A stretch of DNA of 64,000 nucleotides from assembly GCA_009760855.2 (NCBI GenBank), contig WPIO01000006.1, positions 4,351,001 to 4,415,000 on the forward strand. The letters run 5' to 3'. Shown here piece after piece: positions 35,301-44,300 of the stretch. The position numbers and the translations under genes are program-made. The notes under the pieces are model-generated. The model saw only the letters and a program-made list of their open reading frames with translations, was not told the DNA's origin and did not search any database. Numbering within the stretch: position 1 is the stretch's first letter; every line of letters begins with the position of its first letter. The stretch comes from Cristatella mucedo. Taxonomy: Eukaryota > Bryozoa > Phylactolaemata > Cristatellidae.

Positions 35301-38300
35301 TTGACATGTCAATCCTGCTTGCCATAATGGTTAACTTTTTAGTCTCGATGACCCTTTTTCGAACCTTGCTGGATGGTTTTTTGCTCTTTTAAATTGTCAC
35401 CTTTGGTAATGGGCAGTTCACATTGCCTAGGCTTGAGTATCACGTGCGCCATGAAAGTTGCCCCAAAATACGATCACCAGACATCGTGATAATGCTTCCT
35501 CACCTGTGAACAAGTTGACGTGTAGAAGTAGCATACTTTTCAGATGCTGTTGTAACCAGTTCATTCGGAATTCAGACTTATGCTTATCTGTATTTCTGAT
35601 GCCTCAAAAAGTTGCCCCTCAAAACGCCTGTGATGCTGTTGGTTTTCATGTGTGCCCTTAGATGTGACCGGTGTCATTTCTTTTCAGGTGCAGCTGGCGC
35701 TTGCAAAATACGAACGGATAGTCAATGCTGCACTTTTCGAGAAGCAACGCCAAAAGCAGCAGGGTTTGCAAGGGTCAGCTCATACGAGCATTGGGCACTG
35801 TTCACTAAAGGATGCCTCTACACCGTCAGGGGCAGCTGTTGAAAATGCAAGTGTCACTAGTACGCAGGCGCTGATCGACAAGGTTAGTAAGTTTTACCGA
35901 AATGTAGACGTGCGTAAATCGTTGGTTTTTACTTGCAGTTTTATTTAGGGTCGCCTGCTTATTATGTGCTGTATTAGCACTACGATCAAAGACAAAAAAG
36001 ACTAGGAATTGTGCACAAAAGAAAGCATTGCGAATTCAGATTACTCGAGGAAAGTCACACGGTTATTGAGCTAAATATCGTGGATTTTTCGCTTAAAAAG
36101 GTTTTTAAGCATCTCAATAGGCAGTCCTAGGAGTACACAGGCAATGATCGACAATGTTACTAAGTTTTACCGAAGTTTAGACGTGCTTTTATTGTTGGTT
36201 TCTACTCGTACATGTTCAGTTAGAGCAGCCTGCTCAGTATGTGTCGTATTAGCACTCTGACATACTCTCAGATCAATTCATAGGACTTGCTATGCACATT
36301 GTGTGCGACTACGATTCTATTTTCAACTTTGCCGCCAAATTGACCACAAGTGAGAGGTGATTGCGACACAATTTGGGTGCACACACATTGGGGCTGATGG
36401 CTATATTCCGCGTTTTCTATACACATGCCGATTACTTGTTAGAAGGTAAGGTTGGTTTAAGGAAAAATGTCGATACTGTGTTCAGCATGCAGAAGCCCAA
36501 ATATTCGTCCAGGACAGAGATGTTTATGAAAACCTGGCCCTTCTGGGTGGGACTCAAATGGGCATGTTGTGCAGTCCGGCTGATACCTTAATCGGTAGGG
36601 ATGCAAATGCTAGTGCCCTGGTCTTTAACGATACTGGACCAGGTATTATCATTGAGATGCCATACGATTAAAGGTATAGAATTTGGTCGGATTCCTGTTA
36701 TCAAAAATTACCTTAAGCAAGTTGACATGCCAACGGAGTTAGCAATCATGCTATAGAGAGACTTCCCTGAAGTGCGGTGCACTGCAAAAGTCTAGATATT
36801 CCATGCTCAGTTTAGCGTGCCCTAACGAGGGTGACGGTTTGCATGCATTTACGTGCATATTCTTCATGCTATGTCTGAAGTGCTGTCTATGATGTTTTAA
36901 CTCCTGGGCAGGCCTGCTGGATTTGCATGTAGTCTCATTCGCGGTGGTATTGCTTCATATTTTTGCACGTCGGAGAACGACGGAGCCGCTGAAAAGCTCT
37001 TGGCACCAGTGTCTCGTAGGCTCAGAAATCACGAGTGCAGATGCAGGTGTCCGATTTTCTAGCTTTCCATGTCGACATACAATCCAGCATGGACGAAACC
37101 ATTTGCAAATGGTAGAGGCTTCTATTTTAGACGTCTTGCTAAGTCTGTAGATGGAAGTTAGCAGCCTGATAACCCCGAGAAAGCTCGGTCACAAGACAGA
37201 CTTTCCACGAATTTAATGATGTGAAGCAACCGCATGTTTTGATTCATAAGCTTAACTGCTTTAATTTTGCCCTGATTCATAGGCTGGCATTCAGGAGGTG
37301 TGGTCAGTACCCACTAAAACATTCTTCCAGTATGGCCATCCAGATGAGGCTGTAAGTTGTTTGGAATACCACAGGTTGAAGGTTTTCTAGGATGCCAGCC
37401 AGGCATTTCAAATTATGCCCACTGTGCTTCTGCATTGTCTCTTCTGCTGTGGCACAATGCACTCATTCCGAGTTGTACTGATAAGGTCAGCAACTGTTGT
37501 AGGCACCGAACACCCTGCCTCAGCCGCCTGTCGACATATGCTGCGCTGCATAGTCGTTTTATGGGGATCAAATTAGGCGACTGGCAGGGCCACTGCATCG
37601 GCACCAAACAAGGATTTGTCAAAAAATCTGTGCAGGAGGGGAATCGTCAATGGAATAGAGATCATGCCTTCCTTTAGTGCATCTTTTATTTTCATTGAAT
37701 GTTTGCACTCATTCTTAAAATGTCGTCTGAGCTCAGGCATTAGACCTATGCGTATGCGGGCAGCTTTGTCAGGCCGTTAGAGACCATTTCCGTGAGTAGT
37801 TGCATATGTAGTTGCTTGAAATTGGATGGGTAAAGCCAGAGAGTTTTTATCTGTCAAGTAGAATTAAAACTGTAGTTTCACGATGCTTATTATGGAAATG
37901 AATAGGTTGACCAAAGTGAATCTCAGTTATTCGTGATACCTGCAGTGAGTCCATTTGGCAGGCAAACGATCAAGGTTGCATTCAAGTCGGCTTACACTGC
38001 CCGTGAACCTCCAATGGCTGACAGTTGTTAAGGAAACGGCATCTAATGCACCTTGTTATTGCTTTTGAGAATATATGTGGCGCTCGTATACAGGTGTCAC
38101 ACTGAACACATTTGCCGGTATAGTTCTGCTGTCAGGTTGCTACTTTTAACTTTTTGATCCGTCTGACCTACTAGAACTTGTTTGGCAAGGGTTTGTATAT
38201 GATGAAAGGTGACATGATAAATGATAAAATGATTAAAGATGCTTGGACTTAAATGCACAGGTCGTAAGATCGAGTCATGAAGAACACTTATTTTTTTATT

Positions 38301-41300
38301 GCGATTGCATTTGCTTTTTCGTGCTAGCTTTAGAGTCCGTGTCTCATTACAGGCGCACAGCATTTTGGCAGCAGCTGCTGCCGCGAAGCCTGAGGCAGCA
38401 ATGCTGCGAGCACATCCAAACGCGGCAGCCGGTGCCGTGGCAGCAGTTGTGGCTGCAGCTCAGCCCGGCGCCACTGCCGTGGCTGCTGCCGGTCAGTCGG
38501 GCCTGCCGCACGCCGATCCGACGAGAGGAGTGGCGGCATGGCTGCTGGAGAAGGTGAGTGCTCCCGGGGGCACGACGTTGGCCTGGCAGCTCATTGTCCC
38601 CCTCACCACCCAGAGCCTCACGAGGTGATCGCGCCTACTTGCAGGGTCAGAGCATTCTGTCGGTGGCAGCCGCTGCGAAACCCGAGGCAGCTCAGCTGCA
38701 AGCTCAGCTGCAAGCTCAGCTGAGCGCGATGGACCAACGGGCCGGTAGTGCCGTGACAGCGATTGCAGCAGCCGGGCGCAGTGCTGCTGCCACTGCTGCT
38801 TCAGCCGGATTACCACGAACCGACCCGCTGAAAGGCGTGCCTGCATCACTGTTGGAGAAGGTCGGTGCTCTACCTGCCGCTAGAAGCCGCCGATTTAGCA
38901 GTCGCTTCGAGTCGAGTGCTCGTCCTTTCTTCATTTGCCTTGGGCGTGTACTGGCTTGTGGTGTTCGATCGGTCAGGGCATTCTTGTCCGCTGGCTCGCT
39001 GAGTCCCCTCGCCTGTCTTTCATCACTGCCTGCTTGCGTTGCGAGCTCAGAGATTTAGGTCAGAGCTGCTCTCGAGGTCGATGCGATGGAAGCCAGCAAG
39101 CTAGCAAGCCGGTTGCTTTACGTGGCAACAGTGACCGGAAGTGTGCTCTTAGCCACTAGCTGTCGGCGCCGTAGCTGTCGGCGCCGTAGCTGTCGGCGCC
39201 GTAGCTGTCGGCGCCGTAGCTGTCGGCGCCGTAGCTGTCGGCGCCGTAGCTGTCGGCGCCGTAGCTGTCGGCGCCGTAGCTGTCGGCGCCGTAGCTGTCG
39301 GCGCCGTAGCTGTCGGCGCCGTAGCTGTCGGCGCCGTAGCTGTCGGCCGTAGCTGTCGGCGCCGTAGCTGTCGGCGCCGTAGCTGTCGGCGCCGTAGCTG
39401 TCGGCGCCGTATCTGTCGGCGGCGTAGCCGACGGCGCCGTAGCTGTCGGCGCCGTAGCTGTCGGCGCCGTAGCTGTCGGCGCCGTAGCTGTCGGCGCCGT
39501 AGCTGTCGGCGCCGTAGCTGTCGGCGCCGGCTCTGTCTGCTGCATGTAGGATTGCCGGCAGACCAAGCATAGGTCGTGGGCCGTGGGTGCATGTTGGCGT
39601 TAATTCGTGATGGCCAACATGCCAATTTACATATGTACAATGTACCAATGAACAAATGTACACAAGTGCATTTTTAGCCCTATTCAGGTCAACTGCAAGA
39701 TTCCAGCTGAAACTCCTCAATCGATGGGAGCCCGGAAACCGCCTGCTTACAGGCAGATCGGAGAACTGCAATTGATGTCGGTTATCTGCCAACTGATCAC
39801 TTGCCCCTGCCGAAACTTGACCCCAATCAACGATCAGTTGGGCCAATTAGCCAAATGACTTTTTGGTTCTCTCTGGCCTGGATATTTTATAGTAATAATA
39901 AAAATAATAATAATATTACATTTGCATAGGGCCGTCAGATAACTGAATCTTTTTATAGACCATATACATATGCTGCAAAGGAAACAGGATTGAATGGTTA
40001 GCAGTAGCATTGTCAATGACACCAAGCATAACATGGTTAGACAAGGTGATAAGGTGCTAGCTCTTTGCAGCCGAAGTCGCGGGTTCGAATTCTGCAGCGG
40101 GCAATCCTGTATAGCCAACAGCTATCGGTGGTGATAGCCGTTAAGGCTCTTCTGCTGTACAATTGAAGCTGTTAAATCAGCTAATATTTTTTTTAGAAGT
40201 GCTGTGCTCATAGTCAGCATGCAAATATGGTCAGTGGCAGCATGCAGTGTCAGCACCCGTCAGCAAACGACGAATCACAGGGACCTACTAAATGCTGTGA
40301 TTAATAGATGCGTTTTAGCTTCTTTTTAAATATCCTTCCTCTCCTCCCCCTGATCGAAAGTAGGAGACATGCTTTTAAGGTCAAGCTGTCCAACAATATG
40401 AAGCTGCCAAATACACGCAGGCACAAACAAATCCTTGAAATATGGCCACTGCTGCTGTCCCCACAAATTTTATTTGCTAATAAGAGGGTTTTTAACTATA
40501 CCAGTTATGTTATGCAAAGCATGTGAAAATATTTATTGAGTGCCTCAAGAGCAAACACACCTGCTTATAGTGTATATGCATTAAGTGTGACGTCGTCCTA
40601 CCATGATACTTCATGACCTCTCATGTCTGGCTAAGAATAGATGCCACCAGCTTCTGCTACATTCCTTCGGCTATAGCACATTCAGCTGAGCCTGAGTTAT
40701 AATAAAAAAGTCGGCCGAACACCTGGCCCCAGCAGCCTTTCACTATAGTTTCATAGTTCGTTTAAAAGTGCTCAGATTGGGCTACTGGCTGAGCCGGGCT
40801 GCACTAGGACCAAACTAGGAGCCTCGTCATGCAGTACTTCACCAGCCTGGCAGTCTGCTTAGTGTCGCTATTTTTTATGCCAAATGACACGACCCCAAAT
40901 TGAATATTTGAATCTCGAAATCACCGTTTTGGACCACAGCGACCAGTAAAGTACACTTTGAGCAGTCCTTGTTTGGTGCTGGTGCATTGGCTCAGCCAGC
41001 AGCTTAATTCAATCCCACAGACAGGCTATTTAGCAATATCGGCAGGTGGCTAAGGCCAGATGCTCGGCCTGCATCAGTAGCTGACCATTTTAGTGAAACT
41101 CAGGGCTTAGACACTGGAAGTAATTAAGAATCGTGGTGAGAAGACATCTCTCCCAAGTTAATACAATATAACGGTATTTGTTTTAGGGCCATTGATGAAT
41201 GGTTTCACATGCTTTGCATAATTTTAATATGCCTGTACTCCCAGAAACCCTCCTATTACCCGAACCAACTTGCAGCCGCAGTGGTGCCAGCCATCCTGCA

Positions 41301-43333
41301 GGGATTTTCGCACCCGAGTGCACCAGTGATTCGACGAAAATCCATCTATCACCATAGGTTGTTGGCTCGGGCTGTTAGAGTCTCGTCATCTTGTCTTCAC
41401 CCTGGCCGCTATCCACCACGCTCTATGATGCTTGATGCCTGCTCCTTCTCAGTGGCGGATTGATGTCGTTTGCTTCCACGTGCTGGCATCTGGCTGCCGG
41501 TCACAGCATGGCCTTGGCAGCTGCTGCACAGTCCGAGCCTGTTTCCCGGCGTTTACCCGTGTGTCTGATGCTTAGGGCAAGGCTGTCTGGAAGTTGCTGT
41601 GAGTGTGGCACCTTTTTCCTTCTATGACTGTCTGGTAGTTGCTGTGAGTGTGGCACCTTCTTTCCACTACCCTCTCGGGAAGCCAGAGGCAGAGTGGGAT
41701 TGTATCATCTGCATCATCGTTTAGGTTCGGCAAAAGGAGAAGCTGAATGCGATTCTGGCCATGGTGTCAGGCCCGGAAGACGACGAGGAGATAGCCCTGC
41801 TGGAGCGGTTGCCCAGCGTCGCCAGCACCATCAGGACGTATCCTTTCTGTCGTGCTTGCTCATCGATGGATCGTGCCCGCTCGCAGGCTCGCTCTATCTA
41901 CTCCGCTTGGCGCTACCCCCTGTCGCACATTGGCCCACCGTTGGGGGTCTGCTGCTTGCAAACCTTGACCGGCAAACAGGGCGTTCGTGATTGAGAAGAA
42001 GTCGTCGCTGCCGTGGGACGCCGTCGTGCCGAAGGTGCAGTCTGTCGACCGGCTTGGCATGAGCCGAGGTGCGTCCACTCACTCTTTCACAGCGCGCCGC
42101 CAGCTCACTCGCTTCGTGCTGCCCCCCCATCGCCAACGTGTCCTGCACCTACCGCAGAGGCGCGCAGATGAGCTGCAGCCGGGCTCCTTTACTTGGCACC
42201 TGCTGATTGCAGTCTCCCAAATAAGGAATGGCGTCTACTGGCGCTCTTTGCCCAGGCAAGCATACAGCCTGGCCGTGGCACCTGCTGGCCTTGCAGTTGG
42301 GAGCCTCGTGAAGGTCGCTTCAGCTCAGGCTAGCTGTGCTGTCGACTGTCGGTGCCTGGGCCGTTGCTCCTTGCTTGAGCTTACTTTGGTTTGTTCTATT
42401 TCGACTCGCTTTTTCTTCTGTCTACACGGTCTCGCCGCGTTTGTCCTCTCGAAATCGTCTCTTCCGAGTTAGTAGCTCGAGAGCAGTGCCGGCCACTGCC
42501 CTTCGAAGTCAAGAGGCTACCGCGCGTAAAAGGAAGTGCAGTATCAGACCGAGCTCGTGTCCATCGTTTTGCGATAGCGTGTCTTCAACTGGCTGCCTCT
42601 TCCGGCCATTAGCTGTTTTGTGGGAGAGTGCACCAGGGAGGCTGCTGGCATTCCCGCATGCAGTTGCTCCGGTTCGCCGTCTGCTTGAGAGCCGATTGTT
42701 TGTGCCACACGTCGAAATGCGCCGGTCTTGCTTGCCTCGCGCATTCGCAGATGCATCGTTGCCACGACCCTAGCAAGGCTTGCTCACCCCACTGGCCAAG
42801 TTTTCGCTGCCTGCATTTGGTCGGTAGAGTTTGAAACGGTTGCCTGTGATTGGCAGGGACTGGGAAAGATGCAATTGGGGAGCTGTGCTGCCACAGTGCG
42901 GAGGCAGCCGGACTTTTTGCTGAGCTGTGCACGTCTGGATAAGAGTGCATGCAGCAGCGCGGTGTGACGGCCGGCGGTCGTTTTGCGATGAGCAGCTGCG
43001 GTCACTTGGTCGTCTGAGCTCGCTGCACAGGCTTTGTCTTTGCTACATCGCTTGCTGCGGTGAGCTGCCGACTGTCGAAACTCGTTTGTCGCCTTGCGTA
43101 GGCTGGCATTGCTAGTGCGATGCACCTTCAAGCCAGATGGCATTTTCTGATTTGCAGCCACCGCCGAGAAGCTCATTCGCGGCCTCCTTCGCATCGCCCC
43201 GTTTTGGATTTCTGAAGCTAAAACCAGCAAAGGAGTCTACGTTAGGATAGATGTGGACGCCGAGCTCAGCCCAGTGAGGCTGGCGATCAGCAAGGCACTC
43301 GAGGAGCTGAAGAGGAGCGTGGCCTGCCTGTGA
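23255..43333 (+). CDS. CDT1: CDT1, DNA replication licensing factor, 14 predicted exons
   Basis: CDT1 loads the MCM2-7 helicase onto ORC/CDC6-bound origins in G1; geminin inhibits it and CRL4-Cdt2 destroys it in S phase on PCNA. Exons: 23255-23347, 23493-24260, 24351-24499, 26486-26716, 30441-30720, 34613-34801, 35688-35882, 37283-37351, 37906-37944, 38353-38553, 38645-38860, 41725-41837, 41980-42068 and 43158-43333. They total 2808 nt with consistent phases (935 residues). Domains: N-terminal PIP degron (residues 3-15); a long low-complexity region with Ser-Pro sites to about residue 340; the geminin/MCM-binding fold (SKYRDLERIFGFCERLVAQM to VFPSAYNV and TIEPN); VLPEGRQINRWHGSF; an Ala-rich linker in two exon copies; and a C-terminal winged helix ending ELKRSVACL. 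Human CDT1 is 546 residues, so this one is long. Exons 3, 8 and 9 rest on splice signals and phase more than homology. Confidence 0.9.
23493..24260 (+). CDS. CDT1: CDT1 exon 2, disordered N-terminal region
   Basis: 768 nt, 256 codons, phase 0 at both ends, acceptor aaatag, donor GTAAGA. The only long open frame here (shadow frames excepted). It is rich in Ser, Ala, Pro and Gln, with several Ser-Pro sites including ASPRRQ, a CDK-type S-P-x-R site. It has no fold that I recognise, which suits the regulatory N-terminus of CDT1. Vertebrates have a much shorter region here. Confidence 0.75.
24351..24499 (+). CDS. CDT1: CDT1 exon 3 (probable)
   Basis: 149 nt between a tttaaaggaacag acceptor and a GTAATT donor. 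Reads IHGKTSYSHGTLVTAPLSTP and ends in phase 2. Supported by phase agreement with exons 2 and 4, not by homology. Confidence 0.5.
24718..26075 (+). mobile_element. LINE family A, 5'-truncated, in CDT1 intron 3
   Basis: CR1/Jockey-type reverse transcriptase pieces: LDLSAAFDTIDH-like start (24725), SYLSGRRQSIDVNGQ, then HAFVTSRLDFCNSLLAGLLA. Multiple stops and shifts. Ends with the family 3' end gtgcctagaaagagattgag ttctctgagg. Same strand as CDT1. Confidence 0.85.
26486..26716 (+). CDS. CDT1: CDT1 exon 4, start of geminin/MCM-binding domain
   Basis: Contains SVFAYASSADSRLALPSKYR then DLERIFGFCERLVAQMQGRQ then ELCTFEKLKKGVEQMSSR. It aligns with human [28 protein letters not shown] and TPTFAKVQRGVQDMMRR. 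The donor is GTTAGC in phase 2. The 5' end could instead be at 26539 (gtgcag acceptor, same frame); 26486 was chosen for its better pyrimidine tract. Confidence 0.85.
27994..28344 (+). other. Open frame of 117 codons in CDT1 intron 4
   Basis: After the ctgtctcag tract it reads VENHRQNRLYQCAVGDLLLL, then PSTLRWPVATFTTVQPGGMA AITEEAVALRQTMLLP, and stops at 28344. No family recognised. It is not needed for the CDT1 phase chain, so chance or an alternative exon. Confidence 0.25.
28010..28098. repeat. CTGT/CTCT-rich tract
   Basis: Degenerate (CTGTCTCT)n ending ctgtctgtctcag, which could also act as a strong pyrimidine tract and 3' splice site in CDT1 intron 4. Confidence 0.8.
29075..29445 (+). 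mobile_element. LINE family A 3' end with nested SPIN
   Basis: Carries the conserved tail (catgctgacactgtgcattc, tttacagcaaatgtaaagctcc, ttgagttctctgaggg) and a terminal TTATTATTA run. Interrupted at 29273-29380 by a SPIN MITE. Confidence 0.82.
29273..29380 (-). mobile_element. SPIN-type MITE, copy 3, internally deleted, inside a LINE
   Basis: Both SPIN ends remain (CCGTGGTTCTCAACCTTCCT at left, ACAGGTTGAAAACCGCTGG at right), but only about 108 bp is left between flanks. It splits the conserved LINE 3' end gtaaagctcctat / agaaagaaattgag. Confidence 0.82.
30441..30720 (+). CDS. CDT1: CDT1 exon 5, core domain
   Basis: 280 nt, acceptor gctctttgcag, donor GTGACT. Reads TFSRETLGQIVTVFPSAYNV then RFEKLPAAYGRHASDMTIEP. 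After an acidic-Ser linker comes LIASRKQQFTANLIDIVKQH HE. It matches human VGQIKTVYPASYRF, YQLTIEP and SQKLVEHVKEHH. This exon and its flanks have an inverted, broken copy at 47.5-49.2 kb. Confidence 0.9.
31740..33085 (+). mobile_element. LINE family A, 5'-truncated, in CDT1 intron 5
   Basis: The best-preserved RT core in the window: FNTIDHQVLERLSSRLGITG, VPQDSVLGLVLFMVYTLPLA and the catalytic FHFYADDTQLYFRF (YADD box). Continues with KLNDDKTNLLVMGKPS and the thumb region. Several stops (for example at 32129) show it is dead. Confidence 0.88.
33085..33745 (+). mobile_element. LINE fragment, family related to A
   Basis: Decayed copy of the LINE 3' region (gacctgctgtagctccccct caagctgcaggtcgacttca), ending in a TTATTATTA tract. 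Similar to 55700-56260 and, inverted, 46200-46520. Confidence 0.6.
33765..33900 (-). mobile_element. SINE type II, reversed
   Basis: Same order as 22845-22990: gctccctaagagaactcaaa tctctatcc, then gctcgaacacctgaccttgg and cttaaccactgggcca. Lies in CDT1 intron 5. Confidence 0.62.
34613..34801 (+). CDS. CDT1: CDT1 exon 6
   Basis: 63 codons, phase 0, acceptor cttaacag, donor GTAAGT. Reads VFLSKLPQPFVLPEGRQINR then WHGSFALEHVPDIPVAQLP. It matches human [20 protein letters not shown] and HPRFNVDEVPDIEPAALP, including the invariant R-W-H and VPDIP. Confidence 0.9.
35688..35882 (+). CDS. CDT1: CDT1 exon 7
   Basis: 65 codons, phase 0, acceptor ttttcag, donor GTTAGT. Starts VQLALAKYERIVNAALFEKQ, which resembles the helix after the core domain (human [20 protein letters not shown]), then becomes a Ser/Thr-rich linker ending TQALIDK. 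A broken copy lies at 58659-58850. Confidence 0.75.
35883..37282. other. CDT1 intron 7
   Basis: No repeats recognised except internal similarity of 35866-35890 to about 36132-36160 (gcaggcgctgatcgacaagg tt / caggcaatgatcgacaatgt ta), a possible relic of a second exon 7 end. Its counterpart in the duplicate is 58850-59560. Confidence 0.45.
37283..37351 (+). CDS. CDT1: CDT1 exon 8 (candidate)
   Basis: 23 open codons (AGIQEVWSVPTKTFFQYGHP plus DEA) between gattcatag and GTAAGT, phase 0 at both ends. No homology recognised. It could be skipped without changing frame. Confidence 0.45.
37906..37944 (+). CDS. CDT1: CDT1 exon 9 (candidate micro-exon)
   Basis: 13 codons (VDQSESQLFVIPA) between gaaatgaatag and GTGAGT, phase 0 at both ends. 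Supported only by splice signals and phase. Confidence 0.38.
38353..38553 (+). CDS. CDT1: CDT1 exon 10, Ala-rich linker module, copy 1
   Basis: 67 codons, acceptor cattacag, donor GTGAGT. Reads AHSILAAAAAAKPEAAMLRA, an Ala/Val-rich stretch, then GLPHADPTRGVAAWLLEK. The GV-x-x-x-LLEK end corresponds to human KGVSQDLLERIRAKEAQ. Strikingly similar in plan to the next exon, 91 bp away. Confidence 0.82.
38645..38860 (+). CDS. CDT1: CDT1 exon 11, Ala-rich linker module, copy 2
   Basis: 72 codons, acceptor cctacttgcag, donor GTCGGT (weaker than exon 10's). Reads GQSILSVAAAAKPEAAQLQA, repeats of LQAQ, then GLPRTDPLKGVPASLLEK. Phase 0 at both ends, so exon 10, exon 11 or both could splice in frame to exon 12. 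Confidence 0.8.
39157..39531 (+). repeat. 15-bp GC-rich minisatellite in CDT1 intron 11
   Basis: About 25 head-to-tail copies of GTAGCTGTCGGCGCC, nearly perfect, with one 12-bp unit near 39345 and a few point variants near 39410-39430. Each unit holds the palindrome GGCGCC and an AGCT. Because 15 is a multiple of three, five of six frames stay open (VAVGA, SCRRR, GADSY, APTAT, RRQLR), which explains the long false ORFs here. Confidence 0.95.
39890..40345 (-). mobile_element. LINE family A 3' end with nested SINE
   Basis: Reverse-oriented family A tail (AAT-rich run, then gtcagataactgaatc, later gtcagcatgcaaatatggtc). Split at about 40046-40195 by a tRNA-derived SINE. Lies in CDT1 intron 11, antisense. 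Confidence 0.78.
40046..40195 (+). mobile_element. tRNA-derived SINE (type I), nested in a LINE
   Basis: A-box-like gataaggtgctagc, B-box GGTTCGAATTCTGC at 40082, then the body ending gaagctgttaaatcagctaa tatttttttt. It splits the LINE between acatggttag and gcatgcaaatatgg. A short ttag(a) repeat at both edges may be the target duplication. Confidence 0.7.
41582..41668 (+). repeat. Short tandem duplication in CDT1 intron 11
   Basis: ctgtctggaagttgctgtga gtgtggcacctt is repeated after about 45 bp as ctgtctggtagttgctgtga gtgtggcacctt, one change in 32. Confidence 0.75.
41725..41837 (+). CDS. CDT1: CDT1 exon 12
   Basis: 113 nt, acceptor cgtttag, donor GTATCC, ends in phase 2. Reads VRQKEKLNAILAM, an acidic GPEDDEE, then IALLERLPSVASTIRT. 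It matches human IRAKEAQKQLAQM and LERLPELARVLRS at the start of the C-terminal winged helix. Confidence 0.87.
41980..42068 (+). CDS. CDT1: CDT1 exon 13
   Basis: 89 nt, acceptor gcaaacag, donor GTGCGT. Reads AFVIEKKSSLPWDAVVPKVQ then SVDRLGMSR. It matches human [20 protein letters not shown]. The intron before it is only 142 bp. Confidence 0.82.
42069..43157. other. CDT1 intron 13
   Basis: GC-rich. Carries overlapping open frames of up to 148 codons on both strands that end in or cross splice sites. None resembles the CDT1 family. Confidence 0.5.
43158..43333 (+). CDS. CDT1: CDT1 exon 14, C-terminal MCM-binding winged helix
   Basis: 176 nt from a gatttgcag acceptor to TGA. Reads ATAEKLIRGLLRIAPFWISE, AKTSKGVYVRIDVDAELSPV, then RLAISKALEELKRSVACL. 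It matches human [20 protein letters not shown] and RTDTYVKLDK, including the W after the leucine-rich helix and the YV-x-(I/L)-D strand. Confidence 0.9.
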
Positions 43334-44089
43334 ACACGAGCTTCCGGTACCATCGCCTAACCTCATCATGAGCTTATCTGGTGCCTAAGCTGCTGCTGGT
43401 GCTTTGTCGGCCTCTCACTACCAGATTTTTCTTCTGCTTTAATTTTGCAAAGCTTCCTCTGCTCAGCTCGGTGGGGTGGTGTGATGTGCCTTGCTGAAAT
43501 GGCTTTCTTCAGATGGAATCTGTTGATTCTGGTTCCTTGGAACGACCCATGTACTGATTTATTTGTTCTCTTTTTCTGCTCACTTCCTATGGCAATCTTT
43601 ACATGTTAGTCATGTTGTTGTATTCGTGCAAGCAATGTATTTTATATTGTAATATACTGACGCAGTATTCGGCTGAGAGCAGATGGATCATTCGTGGTAG
43701 ACCGCATGCGAACGAGGCTGTGCTTGACCTGCCCCCCCCCGTCGAAGGGGACTGACTCACTTTCCGTTTTCTGCTTAACCCTCTCTTCTATGAATTGCAG
43801 TTACTGCCTTGTGCTTGCAGCTTGCAGGAAGCAAGCTTCAAGCGAAAATCATATATTCGTGATTGCAGAAATTAAAGCTGCAGGACGTGTGATTGTTCGT
43901 AGAGTACATTTTATTCGACCAAAATCAATTGTCATGCAAGCAATGCCGAACTTGCATTTCAAATTTCACTCTGATATTTAAATATTTCCTGAGTGTATAA
44001 AAGCCGCAAACATGCACCCCTTAACCAGCTTCACTCATGTAACTCGATCTAGCAAGGTTCAGCAAGTCGGTATCCAAGTCGCATGATGC
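43334..44089. other. CDT1 3' flank
   Basis: Expected 3' UTR. A possible poly(A) hexamer ATTAAA lies at 43871-43876. C-run (about nine) at 43733. Confidence 0.35.
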
Positions 44090-44300
44090 ATATATCGGTA
44101 ATTTTTTTATTTGTAGACAAGCTGCTTCCGGTTTACATCAAATTAGACATAGTTTACACGGTTAGTTTTTCTTTTGATTCGGAAGTCATCAGAACTTCTT
44201 ATCCCATTTCTAGCATGTTTGTATTTTGTAAGGTAATTGCATTTTTTAGATTGCCGGACTAATTTTGTAAATATTGTCTTGACATTCGCCTGTAAGCCCT
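44090..44300 (+). repeat. Third copy of the CDT1 intron 5 sequence at 33935-34130
   Basis: cggtaatttttttatttgta gacaagctgcttcc and the later agtcatcagaacttcttatc ccatttct follow the order of 33935-34065. It lies just past the CDT1 3' end, so this sequence may be an interspersed repeat in its own right. Confidence 0.5.

Noticed and set aside
34880-35392. 170-codon plus frame in CDT1 intron 6
   Set aside because: The duplicate at 58010-58440 breaks the frame and no family is recognised.
39086-39846. Long arginine-rich or GADSY/APTAT repeat proteins on both strands
   Set aside because: They are frames of the 15-bp minisatellite; a period divisible by three keeps five frames open without selection.
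40046-40195. Possible functional tRNA gene
   Set aside because: A and B boxes are present, but the body continues into a SINE with sister copies and no cloverleaf forms convincingly.
42336-43230. Open frames of 145-161 codons on both strands in CDT1 intron 13
   Set aside because: They run through the splice sites of exons 13 and 14 in other frames and reflect GC-rich composition.
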